From NCBI RefSeq assembly GCF_000805335.1, contig NZ_KN708638.1, positions 2,862-66,861 of the forward strand: DNA of 64,000 nucleotides, written 5' to 3'. A program made the translations under genes and the position numbers. Position 1 is the first letter of the stretch; every line of letters starts with the position of its first letter. The stretch is from Streptomyces sp. CT34 (GTDB lineage Bacteria; Actinomycetota; Actinomycetes; Streptomycetales; Streptomycetaceae). The notes under the pieces are model-generated. The model searched no databases and was not told where the DNA came from. It saw only the letters and a program-made list of their open reading frames with translations. Positions 50,559-60,572 of this stretch are shown piece after piece.

Positions 50559-51989
50559 TCAGAGTTGTAGCGACTTTGTCTGGAGAAATTCCATGAGCCC
50601 GTGCTTGCCGAGTTCTCGCCCGACGCCTGATTGCTTGTAGCCGCCGAAGGGAGCGAGCGGGTTGTACGCCCCGCCGTTGACCGTCACTTGGCCGCACTCC
50701 ATCGAGCGCGCAAAGGTGACTGCCTGATCCTCCTTGGCCGCCCAGACGGCCCCCGCCAGGCCGTAGTCGGAGTCATTGGCGATGCGCAGAGCGTCCCCCT
50801 CGTCCTCGTATCTCATGAACGAGAGCACAGGGCCGAAGATCTCCTCGCGAGCAATGCTCATCTCGGCAGTGACGTCAGCGAAGACTGTAGGGCGGATGTA
50901 GTGGCCCTTGTCCCGTCCTTCGGGGTCCTCAGGTCCACCCGCGACGAGACGGGCGCCCTCTGCCACGCCACGACGGATATAGTCGCGGACTTTCTCCCGC
51001 TGGGCGCTGCTCACCACAGGGCCCAGGCGGCAGCCGGGATCGGCCGGGTCGCCGGGAACATAGGAAGCAATCTCCTCGACGGCAAGCCGAACCGCTTCTT
51101 CATAGTCATCGTCATGCACCAACGTGCGCGTCAACGCGTTGCAGGACTGCCCAGCGTTGCGCATCACGTCAGCGACATTGGCGCGGACAGCCTGTGCGAG
51201 GTCTGCTCCGGGGAGGATGACATTGGCGGACTTGCCGCCAAGTTCCAGGGCCACACGCTTAACATCAGCGCCGGCAAGTGACCCGATGTGCCTGCCGACA
51301 GTTGTGGAACCCGTGAACGAGATCATGTCGACCCCAGGGTGGCGCACCAGTGCCTCCCCCGCTTCCGCTCCCGTGCCGGTGACCAGGTTGAAAACCCCCG
51401 CAGGCAAGCCTGCGGCCACCACGCACTCGGTGAACAACTGGGCCGAAAGAGGCGTCAACTCCGCAGGCTTGAGGACCACCGTGCAGCCAGCGGCGAGTGC
51501 AGGAACAACCTTGCAGACGATCTGGTGCACCGGGTAATTCCACGGTGTGATGGCGCCCACGACTCCGACGGGCTCAAGCAGGACGAGCGAGTTGCCAACG
51601 CGCTCCTCAAAGACGAAGTCGGCCGCAAGCTCAGCATGCAAGCGCGTCATGGTGACCGGCAGACCGGCTTGCACCCTGCGGGAGAACCCGATGGTGGTTC
51701 CCACCTCGGCTGTGATGAGTGAGGCCATCTGATCCTGGCATGCAGCGAGTTCGTCGGACAACGCAGCCAGTAACTCGGCACGGCGAGTGGGCGCGGTGGC
51801 CGCCCACCCCGGCAGTGCCGAACGAGCCGCGCTGACTGCAGCATCAACATCGGCTGCAGAACCGGCCGGGACAGCTCCGATGACTCGCTCGTCCGACGGG
51901 TTGACGACCTCAATGACGCCTGTTCCTGCCGCAGATCGCCAGTCCCCTCCGATGAAGACCTCATCGCGTGCATTCACAAACATGCTCAT
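50559..51989 (-). CDS. Aldehyde dehydrogenase (NAD(P)+-dependent)
   Basis: A 476-aa ALDH from ATG 51989 behind GGAGGA. The NAD fold motif is TPWNYPVHQ, the general base Glu lies in LELGGKSANV, the nucleophile in NAGQSCNALTR, and the C-terminal motif is EEIFGPVLS with PFGGYKQSGVGRE. It oxidises an aldehyde to the acid; substrate unknown. It stands alone with a short leader and resembles betaine-aldehyde-type ALDHs. Confidence 0.93.
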   Translation of the reverse strand: MSMFVNARDEVFIGGDWRSAAGTGVIEVVNPSDERVIGAVPAGSAADVDAAVSAARSALPGWAATAPTRRAELLAALSDELAACQDQMASLITAEVGTTIGFSRRVQAGLPVTMTRLHAELAADFVFEERVGNSLVLLEPVGVVGAITPWNYPVHQIVCKVVPALAAGCTVVLKPAELTPLSAQLFTECVVAAGLPAGVFNLVTGTGAEAGEALVRHPGVDMISFTGSTTVGRHIGSLAGADVKRVALELGGKSANVILPGADLAQAVRANVADVMRNAGQSCNALTRTLVHDDDYEEAVRLAVEEIASYVPGDPADPGCRLGPVVSSAQREKVRDYIRRGVAEGARLVAGGPEDPEGRDKGHYIRPTVFADVTAEMSIAREEIFGPVLSFMRYEDEGDALRIANDSDYGLAGAVWAAKEDQAVTFARSMECGQVTVNGGAYNPLAPFGGYKQSGVGRELGKHGLMEFLQTKSLQL

Positions 51990-52239
51990 GCTCCTCCATA
52001 CGTCGGGCGGCAGCGGAAACACAGCCGTGGAAACCGTACGACACACCAGCCGCGATGATTCATGAGGGGCCGATACTCCTTGGCACTACTCAGCCGGGGC
52101 TTGGGAGAGTATGCAGCCCGTCGAGCACACTCGTGATCACTCGGTGCTCGGCCGGCCCTGCCGCGGGCGCGTCAAGGCATACGAGCCCCGTCCACGGCGG
52201 TCCGTGAACGGGGGCTCAGTTCCCCGTCGACGACGAACG

Positions 52240-52480
52240 CAAGTGTTCCGGCAGGGCCGTTCGCCGGACAGACCCCCTCGACGACCCGCTGTGGGAACAC
52301 CCCTTCACCGCCAGTTGCCAGGGCGATCGACGCGCCATCCTCCGCATCGACATCCTGCCCCATCCCGACGACCGCGCCCTGACCGGACCACAGTGGGCTG
52401 AGGTCGGCCACCGCCTCGCCCACACCCCCGCCATCGAAATCCCCGGCGACGAGCACGGCCGCCACTGGGGCGCCATCCAG
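52240..52480 (+). pseudogene. Possible relaxase/mobilisation protein remnant
   Basis: The frame reads DDPLWEHPFTASCQGDRRAI, LRIDILPHPDDRALTGPQWA and EVGHRLAHTPAIEIPGDEHG. It resembles the part of actinobacterial MobA-like relaxases that precedes the catalytic His cluster (W...HPDDR.L.D.EWAEI). There is no start and the sequence then becomes repetitive. Tentative. Confidence 0.35.
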
Positions 52481-52611
52481 CCCAGCCTCTTTCTGGGGCC
52501 CTGGCCCCGGCCATGGATTCTGGCCCCGCATTGGCTCCGGCCCCGCCGGGGCCCTGTGGAACGGGCCTGTCCGGTAGTCCGCTACCGACGCGGGGTACGC
52601 GCCTCAGTCCG

Positions 52612-53427
52612 CTACCGGCGCGGGGTGCGCGCCTCGATCCGGTGGTCGAAGGCGGCACCGCCGACGCCGACCGTGGTCACCCCGCCGTCGACGGTGAGGA
52701 CGGCCCCGTTGACGTAGGACGCGGCGGGCGACAGAAGCCAGTCGATCGCCTCGGCGACCTCCTGCGGATCACCCGGCCGCCCGGCGGGAGTCAGCCGGTT
52801 CGCCTCCTCGTATGCCGCCTCGGCACCGCCCGCCAGCCCCGCCTCCGCCGCGAACCGCGCCATCCGCTGGTCGGCCATCTCGGTGCGCACCCAGCCCGGG
52901 CACACCGCGTTGGCCCGCAGCCCCTGCGGCCCGTAGTCGACGGCGAGGGAGCGGCACAGGTGGAGCAGACCCGCCTTGGACGTCGCGTAGGCGGCGTTGC
53001 CGACGCTGTTGCGCAGCGCGGCGACCGAGGCGACCGCGACCACCGCGCCGCGGGCCGCCAGCAGATGCGGCAGCGCGGCACGCAGCAGCAGGAACGGGCC
53101 GGTGAGGTTGGTCCGTATCAGCTCTTCCCAGTCCTCGACCGCGGTGTCGCCGACCGCGCCGCCCCGCCCGATTCCGGCGTTGAGCACCACACCGTCGAGT
53201 CTCCCGTAGGCCGCGACCGTCGTCTCGACGAGCTCGCGCACGGCCTCGGGGTCGGCGGCGTCGGAAGGGTGGGCCAGCGCTCCGGTCTCCTCGGCCACCC
53301 GGCGCAGTGGCTCGGGCCGCCGCCCGGAAATCACCACCTGGTGCCCGGCGGTGCGCAGCAGCCCGGCGGTGGCGGCCCCGATTCCCGTTCCCCCGCCCGT
53401 CACCAGGACAACACGCTGTTCCGACAT
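52612..53427 (-). CDS. Short-chain dehydrogenase/reductase
   Basis: A 271-aa SDR from ATG 53427. The cofactor motif is TGGGTGIG, then VVLNAGIG, the Ser in VAVASVAAL, the active-site YATSK and the PGWVRTEM loop. Arg at SGRRPEP after the second strand suggests NADP preference. Substrate unknown; no clear operon partner. Confidence 0.92.
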   Translation of the reverse strand: MSEQRVVLVTGGGTGIGAATAGLLRTAGHQVVISGRRPEPLRRVAEETGALAHPSDAADPEAVRELVETTVAAYGRLDGVVLNAGIGRGGAVGDTAVEDWEELIRTNLTGPFLLLRAALPHLLAARGAVVAVASVAALRNSVGNAAYATSKAGLLHLCRSLAVDYGPQGLRANAVCPGWVRTEMADQRMARFAAEAGLAGGAEAAYEEANRLTPAGRPGDPQEVAEAIDWLLSPAASYVNGAVLTVDGGVTTVGVGGAAFDHRIEARTPRR

Positions 53428-53713
53428 GGTCGTTCGCCTCCGAAGATGGTCAGCTTCCGGTTCCCCGCACCGCGAGCATACGAAGCGCCGGCACCGCCGG
53501 GCCGACCGGGGGCAGCCACCGTCGGCACCCCGGCTGGGCGCGGGGCCAGGAACGACCGCGGCGAAAGGCGACAGCGAGCAAGCGGCGATGAATCGGTGGA
53601 ATGGTGTGACGGCGCAGGCTTGCGGCACAAACACACCGCATCGAGACGGACCTGCTCCTGAACCCGGCACTCGGCACTGTGAGCGGCAGACCGCCCAGTC
53701 CGTGCCGACCACG

Positions 53714-53818
53714 TCAGCTCAGCTCGTGCTGTTTCTGGTACTTCTTCACCCAGCCCCGGAGTGTCTCCGGGTTCAACTCAAGCTCGCTGCTGAGGATTTC
53801 GATTCGGGGTGACGTCAT
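53714..53818 (-). pseudogene. IS3-type orfA fragment
   Basis: 34 codons reading SPRIEILSSELELNPETLRG and WVKKYQKQHEL, the HTH part of IS3-family orfA. No downstream orfB is present. Confidence 0.5.
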
Positions 53819-54129
53819 GACGGGGCAGGGATCAGTCCGGTCTCGGTGATGAATCCGTCGAGCAGGCTGGGTTGGTACCGCATCCGTTTCAAGCGTGTGC
53901 GGGCCAGTGTGGCGAGTTCGTCGATGGTGCACGGAGCCAGGTTGGCCAGGCCGTACTTCCAGGTGGCCAACCGCGTCTTCGTCGCGCTCGGCGGCACGGC
54001 GCACTGGGACCTGCACTGTCCAGCCCATCTGGTGCAGGATGCGCCAGGTCTGGGCAGTGCTGAAGCGACATGGAAACGCCGCGCGATCACGGTGGCGACC
54101 CGCGCCAGTGTCCACCGTTGGTCTTCCAC
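53815..54129 (-). pseudogene. Internally deleted IS630-type transposase
   Basis: The N-terminal winged-helix part (DQRWTLARVATVIARRFHV, then in another frame TAQTWRILHQMGWTVQVPVR, RAAERDEDAV) is joined directly to the C-terminal tail (YGLANLAPCTIDELATLART, RLKRMRYQPSLLDGFITETG). The catalytic DDE core between them is missing. Frameshifts are present as well. Confidence 0.65.
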
Positions 54130-54149
54130 CCACGGCTTCTGATGGCTCT

Positions 54150-54615
54150 TGGACGGTGTCGCGGAGCCAGATGACGATCGCCGCGACGGTCAAAGTGCCA
54201 TTGAAGAGGTAGTCGCGTTTGTCGAACCGGCTGGCCACCGCCCGAAACTGCTTCCACTTGTTCACGCACCGCTCCACGGCACTCCGGCGGCGGTACTGGG
54301 CCTTGTCGAAGGCCGGTGGCCGGCCCTCCCACGACACCTGCGGCCGGCCCGCTGGTCATCGGGCTGAGCGAGGGTGGACTTGATCCCGCGCCGCCGCAGA
54401 TGGGCACGATTGGCCTCGCAGGAGTACGCCTTGTCACCGCGCACGCGGTCCGGACGTGTCCGTGGCCGCCCCCGACCGCGCCGACGGAAGCGTAAGCCAG
54501 ACAGCACGGGGACGAACATGGGGCTGTCACCGCGCTGTCCGGGAGACGTCTGCCACGTCATCGGCCGGGCCCGGTCGTCGGACAGCAGATGGACCTTGCT
54601 GGTCAGCCACCCCGC
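54150..54615 (-). pseudogene. IS5-type transposase fragment, frameshifted
   Basis: Starting near 54615 one frame gives GWLTSKVHLLSDDRARPMTW, VPVLSGLRFRRRGRGRPRTR and VRGDKAYSCEANRAHLRRRG. After a shift another gives FDKAQYRRRSAVERCVNKWK and LFNGTLTVAAIVIWLRDTV. The order matches the second Asp and final Glu regions of an IS5/IS1182-like transposase whose N-terminus is lost. Confidence 0.65.
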
Positions 54616-54921
54616 GAGCGCCCCAACGCCTCGCGCCCATCAGCCTCCTCACGCGCACCGCCCCCCTCCGTGCGCCGCAACGACTCGTACGGCGCCAACG
54701 GTCCCGCCATCGCCAACGGCACCGGTCCACGGCACCGCGCTCGACTCACATCCGTGATCTTCTCCCGTCTGCAGGCCAACTCGCCTGTCCAGACAGGGAT
54801 ATAGACCCCGCAGGTCGTGGACGCCGATTATGCTGAACTTTCAAAAAATGGACTGCAGGTCCGTCACGCTCTCGCCCCCGCGGTCGGCATAACCCGGCGT
54901 GCGGCATAAGCCGAGGAATGC

Positions 54922-55110
54922 GTGACCAAGCAGAAGGCCGGTGCCGAAGCCTTCGAGGCCGCCCGCACCGCGCTGGGCGAGGACGGTGTGGCGATCGCCA
55001 CCATGCTCATCGACCACTACGTCCTGAACGCGATCTTCGCGGAAAGCCTGGAAGTCGACATCAACCGGCAGCCGCCCGACTGGTCCGCCCCTGACAAGAA
55101 GGACAGGTAA
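54922..55110 (+). CDS. Small hypothetical protein
   Basis: A 62-aa product from GTG 54922 with GAGGAA upstream. It reads EAFEAARTALGEDGVAIATM and IDHYVLNAIFAESLEVDIN, helical with an acidic middle. No family recognised. Convergent with the FMN oxidase gene. Confidence 0.45.
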   Translation: MTKQKAGAEAFEAARTALGEDGVAIATMLIDHYVLNAIFAESLEVDINRQPPDWSAPDKKDR

Positions 55111-55149
55111 GGACAGGTCGCCTGCCGACACATCCGCCTCCGGCGGGCG

Positions 55150-56310
55150 TCAGCGGGTGCGGTGGATGGCGTCGGGGGTGAGGTCGGCGATGGCGGGGTA
55201 GCCGTCGACGGCCATGAGCAGGTCGGCCTCGGCAAGGAGTGAGCGCAGGACGTGGACGATGCCATCGGTGCCGGCCAGGGCCGCGCCATAGGCGTAGGGG
55301 CGGCCGATGCCGACGGCGGTGGCACCCAAGGCGAGAGCCTTGATGACGTCGGCGCCGGTCCGGATACCGGAGTCGAACAGGACGGGCAGGCCGTCGGCGG
55401 CCTCGACCACGCCGGGTAGGCAACGCAGCGCGGGCAGGCCGCCGTTGGCCTGCCGACCCCCGTGGTTGGAGCAGTAGATGCCGTCCACGCCGTCGTCCTT
55501 GGCGCGGCGGACGTCGTCGGGATGGCAGATGCCCTTGAGGATCAGCGGCAGGTCGGTGATCGATCGAAGCCAGGGCAGGTCGTCCCAGGTGAGGGGGTTG
55601 CCGAAGATCTGTGCCCAGTGCATCACCGCGGCCGCCGGATCGTCCTCGGGGGACTTGGCGAGCCGGGAGCGGAAGACCGGGTCACTGGTGTAGTTGGCCA
55701 GGCAGTGGCCGCGCAACTGGGGGAAGTTGCTGACCGTCAGGTCGCGGGGGCGCCAGCCGGGGATCCAGGTGTCGAGGGTGACCACGATGCCCTTGAATCC
55801 GGCGGCCTCGGCGCGATGGACCAGGCTCTCGGCCACCTCCCGGTCGGTGGGAGTGTAGAGCGAGAAGAAGCCGGGGGTGTCGCCGAACTCGGCGGCGACC
55901 TGCTCCATGGGGTCGACGGTCAGGGTGGAGGCGATCATGGGCACGCCGGTGCGGGCAGCGGCCCGTGCGGTGGCGAGGTCGCCGTGGCCGTCCTGGGTGC
56001 ACAGGCCGATCACACCGACCGGTGCCATGAGCAGCGGGGTGTCCAGGCGGACGCCGAACAGCTCGACGGACAGGTCCCGCTGGGTCGGGCTGACCATCAT
56101 GCGCGGGATCAGGCCCCACTCCTCGAACGCAGCGACGTTGGCCCGCTGGGTGTACTCGTTGCCAGCGCCCCCGGCCACGTAGGAAAGCACCGAGGGCGGC
56201 ATCGCCGCCTGGGCCGGCGGCTCCAGTTCGTCGTAGGTCATCGGCAGGCTGGGGAGAACCCCGCGCAGCCCGTCGAAGTAGATCTCGTTCTGGTAGTCGG
56301 CGTAGGTCAC
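55150..56310 (-). CDS. FMN-dependent alpha-hydroxyacid oxidase, lactate 2-monooxygenase-like
   Basis: A 386-aa TIM-barrel flavoenzyme. GTG 56310 with GGAGGGCAGG upstream is chosen because the product then begins [19 protein letters not shown], as in lactate monooxygenases. Landmarks are [44 protein letters not shown], the catalytic His in [12 protein letters not shown] and [19 protein letters not shown] for FMN phosphate binding. It oxidises an L-2-hydroxy acid. The long insert between strands 3 and 4 is typical of the monooxygenase subgroup. Confidence 0.9.
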   Translation of the reverse strand: MTYADYQNEIYFDGLRGVLPSLPMTYDELEPPAQAAMPPSVLSYVAGGAGNEYTQRANVAAFEEWGLIPRMMVSPTQRDLSVELFGVRLDTPLLMAPVGVIGLCTQDGHGDLATARAAARTGVPMIASTLTVDPMEQVAAEFGDTPGFFSLYTPTDREVAESLVHRAEAAGFKGIVVTLDTWIPGWRPRDLTVSNFPQLRGHCLANYTSDPVFRSRLAKSPEDDPAAAVMHWAQIFGNPLTWDDLPWLRSITDLPLILKGICHPDDVRRAKDDGVDGIYCSNHGGRQANGGLPALRCLPGVVEAADGLPVLFDSGIRTGADVIKALALGATAVGIGRPYAYGAALAGTDGIVHVLRSLLAEADLLMAVDGYPAIADLTPDAIHRTR

Positions 56311-56703
56311 GATCCTGCCCTCCGGCGCTCTGGCCACGGTGGCCCGCCGGCGCGGGCCCAAAGCCCTACAGGGAATCTAAGGCACGGCCAGCCCGCGCAT
56401 CGCAGGATTCTCGCCCCAGAGAGGGCCGAATGCAGGAACATTGTGCTCCGCACGACGAGGGGCCCGGGTACTGCCGAACTCCGCCGCCATGCCAGGGCAG
56501 GCATGTCGATGCGGACTGTCATGCGGGAGGACGGCATCGGATTACTCCCGTTAGGAGACTGATCAGCCGTGGTACCCCTCGTGAGCCGGATGCCCCAGCG
56601 CCACCGCCACGATCAGCACACCCGGCAGCGACCAGGACCTTGAGCCCGGTGCCCGGTGTTTCAGGTGTAACGCGCCACCACACTCGACGGCGAGGAAGGA
56701 CAC
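56311..56703. other. No recognisable gene
   Basis: About 390 bp upstream of both the oxidase gene and the truncated amidohydrolase gene. It should hold their divergent promoters. No coding frame or repeat stands out. Confidence 0.35.
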
Positions 56704-56995
56704 ATGGCCCACAGTCTCGCGGGCGTCGTCGACGGGATCATCGACGCCCACGTTCATCAATGGGATCCGTTCACCACCCCCCGTCAAGCCAGCCCGGTGG
56801 CGCCGGTCTACCGGGCGGCACCGCGGCTGGTCGAGAAGGCTTTCGCCAAACTGGCGCCGGTCACGATCAGGGAACTGGCCCTGACCCCACGTATGTGGGA
56901 CGGCCGTTCCTGCCCGACGACTACGCCGCTGCCGCCGAAGGGCTCGCCGAGGGGGTCGGCGCGCCCGTCACCGCCCTGGTGCATGTGGACGCCGG
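56704..56995 (+). pseudogene. 5' fragment of an amidohydrolase gene
   Basis: ATG 56704 (GAAGGA upstream) opens GVVDGIIDAHVHQWDPFTTP, the metal-binding HxH start of an amidohydrolase_2 protein. After RELALTP the frame shifts by one base, and the continuation TYVGRPFLPDDYAAAAEGLA and VGAPVTALVHVDA lies in another frame. Homology ends at about 56995, where unrelated sequence begins. Dead by truncation and frameshift. Confidence 0.7.
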
Positions 56996-57004
56996 ACGCG
57001 CTCG

Positions 57005-57185
57005 CGGTGGACTACCGGCGGATCGTCGGGCTGGTGGAATTCGGTGCGGGTGACGGTGAGGGGATCTCGGCGAAGCAAATTGCCGCCGGGCTTCAGCTGG
57101 AGCTGGTGCCTGCGAAGATCGAGGGGGTTCGGTCCAAGGCGAGGCGACTGGCCGAGCGGGGCTGGCTGACGGCGTCGCCGCCGGG
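57005..57185 (+). pseudogene. Short unidentified coding fragment
   Basis: About 60 codons (DYRRIVGLVEFGAGDGEGIS, KQIAAGLQLELVPAKIEGVR, KARRLAERGWL) have a strong helix-turn-helix cadence and coding bias, and are fused in frame to the amidohydrolase remnant. They resemble a small DNA-binding tail found next to transposases. Origin uncertain. Confidence 0.35.
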
Positions 57186-57239
57186 CCGGTTCACGCGGCA
57201 ACAGCCCACCGGTGCTGCTCGGACCGCGTCCGGGAAGCG

Positions 57240-57614
57240 GAGCGCGCAAGGCGGCGGCTGAGGAGCATGGCCTGCGAGAAGTAGATGAACGCCTCGCTGG
57301 AGGCGGGGAGTGTCTCGAAGTCCCGCACCTGGGCCAGGCCCTTCGTACGCCACCTGCGGAAGAATGCGTAGACCCGGTCCCACGCAGGAAAGTCCGCGGG
57401 AAGCACGCGCCATTTCACTCCGTTGTCGGTGACGTACCGCAGGCGTCCAGCATCTGCCGGTGGCAGTAGCCTTCCGGCTGTCCGCCCCGGCCCTCCAGCC
57501 AGGCCGGGACCGGCATCGCGTTGCGCACCACCTGCCACTCCGGGTCCGTCATGTCGGAGGGATACCGCCGCACCCGGTCGGGGCCATCGGCCGCGTTCCC
57601 GAACCGGTGAGCTA
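57240..57614 (-). pseudogene. IS5-like transposase remnant, internally deleted
   Basis: The minus-strand text begins VRRYPSDMTDPEWQVVRNAM in one frame and continues as YVTDNGVKWRVLPADFPAWD and VYAFFRRWRTKGLAQ in another. It then jumps to the C-terminal VRDFETLPASSEAFIYFSQA. The DDE core is missing. The 5' side is cut by the IS630-type insertion at 57615. Confidence 0.6.
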
Positions 57615-58703
57615 GTGACGTGAGTCAGAGATTCGGTGGCAGTAGGCGGCGACTTTGTCCAGGATCTCGTCGGCGGTTTTCGTCCAGACGAACGGTCGCG
57701 GGTCTTGGTTCCAGTCGGCCAGCCATGCCCGGATGTCACGTTCGAGAGCCTGGACGGAGCGGTGGACGCCGCGCTTGAGCTTCTTCTGCGTGAGCTCGGC
57801 GAACCACCGCTCCACCAGGTTCAGCCAGGACGAGCTCGTGGGCGTGAAGTGCAGGTGGAAGCGCGGGTGCGCCAGCAGCCACTTCCTGACCGCGGGCGTC
57901 TTGTGCGTCGCGTAGTTGTCGAGGATCAGATGCACGCCGAGGCCGGCTGGAACCTCCTTGTCGAGCTTGGCCAGGAACTTCTTGAACTCCACGGCCCGGT
58001 GCCGGCGGTGCAGGGAGCCGATGACCTTCCCACTGGCCACCTCCAGGGCGGCGAACAAGGTGGTGGTACCGGCCCGGACGTAGTCGTGGCTGCGGCGCTC
58101 GGGAACGCCGGGCATCATCGGCAGCACGGGCTGGGAACGGTCCAGGGCCTGGATCTGCGACTTTTCGTCCACACAGAGCACCAGGGCCTTCTCCGGCGGA
58201 TCCAGGTAGAGCCCCACGACATCGCGGACCTTGTCGATGAACAGGGGATCTGTGGACAGCTTGAAGGTCTGTGTGCGGTGCGGGGCCAGGGCGAACGCCC
58301 GCCAGATCCGCGAGATCGCCGACTGTGACATGCCCGTGGCCGCCGCCATCGACCTAGTCGACCAATGGGTGGCGTTCTTCGGAGTCTCCTCAAGCGTTTT
58401 GACGATCACCCGCTCCACGTCGGCATCGGTGATCTTCCGCGGAACCCCCGGCCTCGGCTCGTCGCACAGGCCGTCCAGACCACGCTCCAGGAAACGTCGC
58501 CGCCACGTGCGGACCGTATCCGGGGCGACACCCAGACGTCGTGACACCTCCATGATCGAGTGCCCCTCAGCGCACTCCGACACGATCCGCGACCGCTGGG
58601 CCAGCGCCTGAGCGGTCGTACGCCGACGCACCCACCGCTCAAGCACAGCCCGCTGGGCATCAGTTACCGACAACGGCGGAATCTTCGGACCCGGACGACT
58701 CAT
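57612..58703 (-). CDS. IS630-family transposase
   Basis: A 363-aa transposase (ATG 58703; an in-frame TTG at 58709 is possible). N-terminal tandem HTHs (AQRSRIVSECAEGHSIMEVS, GVAPDTVRTWRRRFLERG) precede a DDE core with LCVDEKSQIQ, HLILDNYATHK and SSWLNLVERWF. The reading frame has no stop inside the IS. The TAG terminator is made from the TA target duplication plus the next flanking base. No lesions seen, so the copy is probably active. Confidence 0.92.
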   Translation of the reverse strand: MSRPGPKIPPLSVTDAQRAVLERWVRRRTTAQALAQRSRIVSECAEGHSIMEVSRRLGVAPDTVRTWRRRFLERGLDGLCDEPRPGVPRKITDADVERVIVKTLEETPKNATHWSTRSMAAATGMSQSAISRIWRAFALAPHRTQTFKLSTDPLFIDKVRDVVGLYLDPPEKALVLCVDEKSQIQALDRSQPVLPMMPGVPERRSHDYVRAGTTTLFAALEVASGKVIGSLHRRHRAVEFKKFLAKLDKEVPAGLGVHLILDNYATHKTPAVRKWLLAHPRFHLHFTPTSSSWLNLVERWFAELTQKKLKRGVHRSVQALERDIRAWLADWNQDPRPFVWTKTADEILDKVAAYCHRISDSRH

Positions 58704-58737
58704 ACCCAACCAACGACGAATCTCTGACTCAGGTCAC
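57615..58737 (-). mobile_element. IS630-family element, intact (1123 bp)
   Basis: Terminal inverted repeats are GTGACGTGAGTCAGAGATTC at the left and the complement of GTGACCTGAGTCAGAGATTC at the right, one mismatch. Both are flanked by the TA duplication expected of IS630/Tc1-type elements (57613-57614 and 58738-58739). One intact transposase gene fills it. It inserted next to an older IS5-like remnant. Confidence 0.9.
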
Positions 58738-58935
58738 TAGACGGTGAACCGCAACTCCGGCCGCTACCAGGTAACCTTCGGCGGCGCCGGAGCCACCGTC
58801 CCCACACGCTGGGCACCCAGACGGCGGTAGAACATTCGGCGAGGGGATGAGAGACCACACGCACGTCGCTCAGCCGAGATGCGCCCTGGTGGAGCCGTCG
58901 CGGCGGGGAGGCGGCAGTCCTACAGCGGACTCGAA

Positions 58936-59454
58936 CTACTCCGCCCCGGCCTCGTGGTCCTCCACGAAGTAACTGTCGTGCCGGATGCGAAACTGCTCGA
59001 GTTCCTCGCCACCGCGCCGCGTCATTTCCGCGACCCGCTCGAAGTATTCCTCGCGAGGGGCGCCCGGGGAGAAGAGCATGAGCATGGACATGGGCTCGTC
59101 GGTCACGTTTTCGAAGGCGTGCAGGCCACCGACCGGTACGTACAGGAAGTCGCCCTCGCGCCCCGTGACCCACTTCTCGCCGTTGTAGAGCTCCAGTTCG
59201 CCCGAGAGGATGTAGAAGGACTCCGACATGGCCTTGTGGAAGTGGGTCTTGGCTCCGGCGGACCGTGCGCCCAACTCCACCTTGTATAGGCCGAATTCAC
59301 CGCCGGTCGACTCGTTGGTGGCAAGGTAGTGGGTAGAGCCACCGGGCGAGGAAATGTCCGGCGGGGTGTTAACAGGGCGGAAGACTGCGTTCACTTCGCC
59401 CTTGTTGCCGTGGTGGCGAGGCTCTGGGTACTGGATGTGTTCCGGGTACGACAT
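58936..59454 (-). CDS. Cupin-domain protein
   Basis: A 172-aa protein; ATG 59454 is chosen for the AAAGGAG site. It has a single cupin barrel with metal motif THFHKAMSESFYILSGELEL and second motif PVGGLHAFENV. An N-terminal arm (YPEHIQYPEPRHHGNKGEV) and a helical C-terminus follow (YFERVAEMTRRGGEELEQFR). Probably a metal-binding isomerase or dioxygenase-like or sensor protein; substrate unknown. Monocistronic. Confidence 0.82.
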   Translation of the reverse strand: MSYPEHIQYPEPRHHGNKGEVNAVFRPVNTPPDISSPGGSTHYLATNESTGGEFGLYKVELGARSAGAKTHFHKAMSESFYILSGELELYNGEKWVTGREGDFLYVPVGGLHAFENVTDEPMSMLMLFSPGAPREEYFERVAEMTRRGGEELEQFRIRHDSYFVEDHEAGAE

Positions 59455-59612
59455 GATGCGCTCCTTTTGGCAGGTCTCCACCGGAATGGTGGCTCGCTCC
59501 CCTGGAAGGCGGCATCGGGCGTGCGGATGATCTCGATGGGTCCGGGAATGAGGGCTGGAGTCCTAATCCTCTGGCGCGGCCGAGGGTTGAATCTGTCCCG
59601 GCAGCAGACTGG

Positions 59613-60266
59613 CTATAACTCCTCTCTCAACCGCGCCCAGGTATCGGTGTCCAGGGTGTCATGGGGGCCGATGCGGGAGAGTTCAGCGCCGTCGCGTCCC
59701 AGGGCCGCGATGACGGGCCGGCCTCCGCGGCTGCTGCGCGGGGACATCCAAACAGCAATGAGCCTGCGCTGCTCGGAAGCATCGATCCGGCGGTCGCCGA
59801 TGAGAACGTGACCCACATCCCGCCCCAGGCGCACTTTGACGCAACCGATCCATGAAGCCGTAGTGATGGAGCGCGGAAGGTCAGAACTACGCGTGAGACT
59901 CAGGACGCCCGCGCAGTCGCGGACATCGAGCACATCGACGTTGACAGGATCGTCCCCAGGGCTACTGGCGCCTGCCCCCACGAACCGCCACCGCTCGCCA
60001 TGCCACTCCAGAAACGCGATGTGCTCACGCATCCGCGGTGACTTCGGACGCCACACGATCCAGATCGCCCCGACACCGGCCGTGGCGTCGACATCGGCCG
60101 ACACCACCGTCAGCACGCGCCGCGGCATCCACCACGGCTGCACCTCATCTCGCGCCAGCGCCCGCCTCACCACGCCCCGCAAAAAGGTCTCCCACCGGGG
60201 CCCCGTCCACACAGCCTCTCCCCATGCCTGCATGGGCCTGCGATACCCGGCGCGCGGAGACATCAA
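59613..60266 (-). CDS. Hypothetical protein
   Basis: A 217-aa frame (ATG 60266, or ATG 60233). It is coding-like throughout, with beta-strand blocks GAIWIVWRPKSPRMREHIAF, EWHGERWRFVGAGASS and ITTASWIGCVKVRLGRDVGH and a terminal DTDTWARLREEL. No motif or membrane segment recognised. Stands alone. Confidence 0.5.
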   Translation of the reverse strand: MMSPRAGYRRPMQAWGEAVWTGPRWETFLRGVVRRALARDEVQPWWMPRRVLTVVSADVDATAGVGAIWIVWRPKSPRMREHIAFLEWHGERWRFVGAGASSPGDDPVNVDVLDVRDCAGVLSLTRSSDLPRSITTASWIGCVKVRLGRDVGHVLIGDRRIDASEQRRLIAVWMSPRSSRGGRPVIAALGRDGAELSRIGPHDTLDTDTWARLREEL

Positions 60267-60572
60267 GCCCCAAGCCGCTGGGGCAACAACTCACAACCCT
60301 CCGATCAAAAGAGCATTACGGAATCCTGCGCAGCGACCCGCTCACACCGCGACCGCGTCCTCCCGCGGAAACACCGCCGGCAAATCAACGACCGTGCCCA
60401 CAACGCCCCATGACGCGAGCCAGGGGCCCAGTCCACCCTCGTGCACCAGGCCGAACTTCAACGCCACACCTTCAAGCTGCCACGACCGCCAACCCATTCC
60501 CGCCGCCGATTGCGAGCCAGTGGAGGCCCGCCGCCATGTCCGCTGCGGGAAGACCGGCAACCGGGAGGCAAG

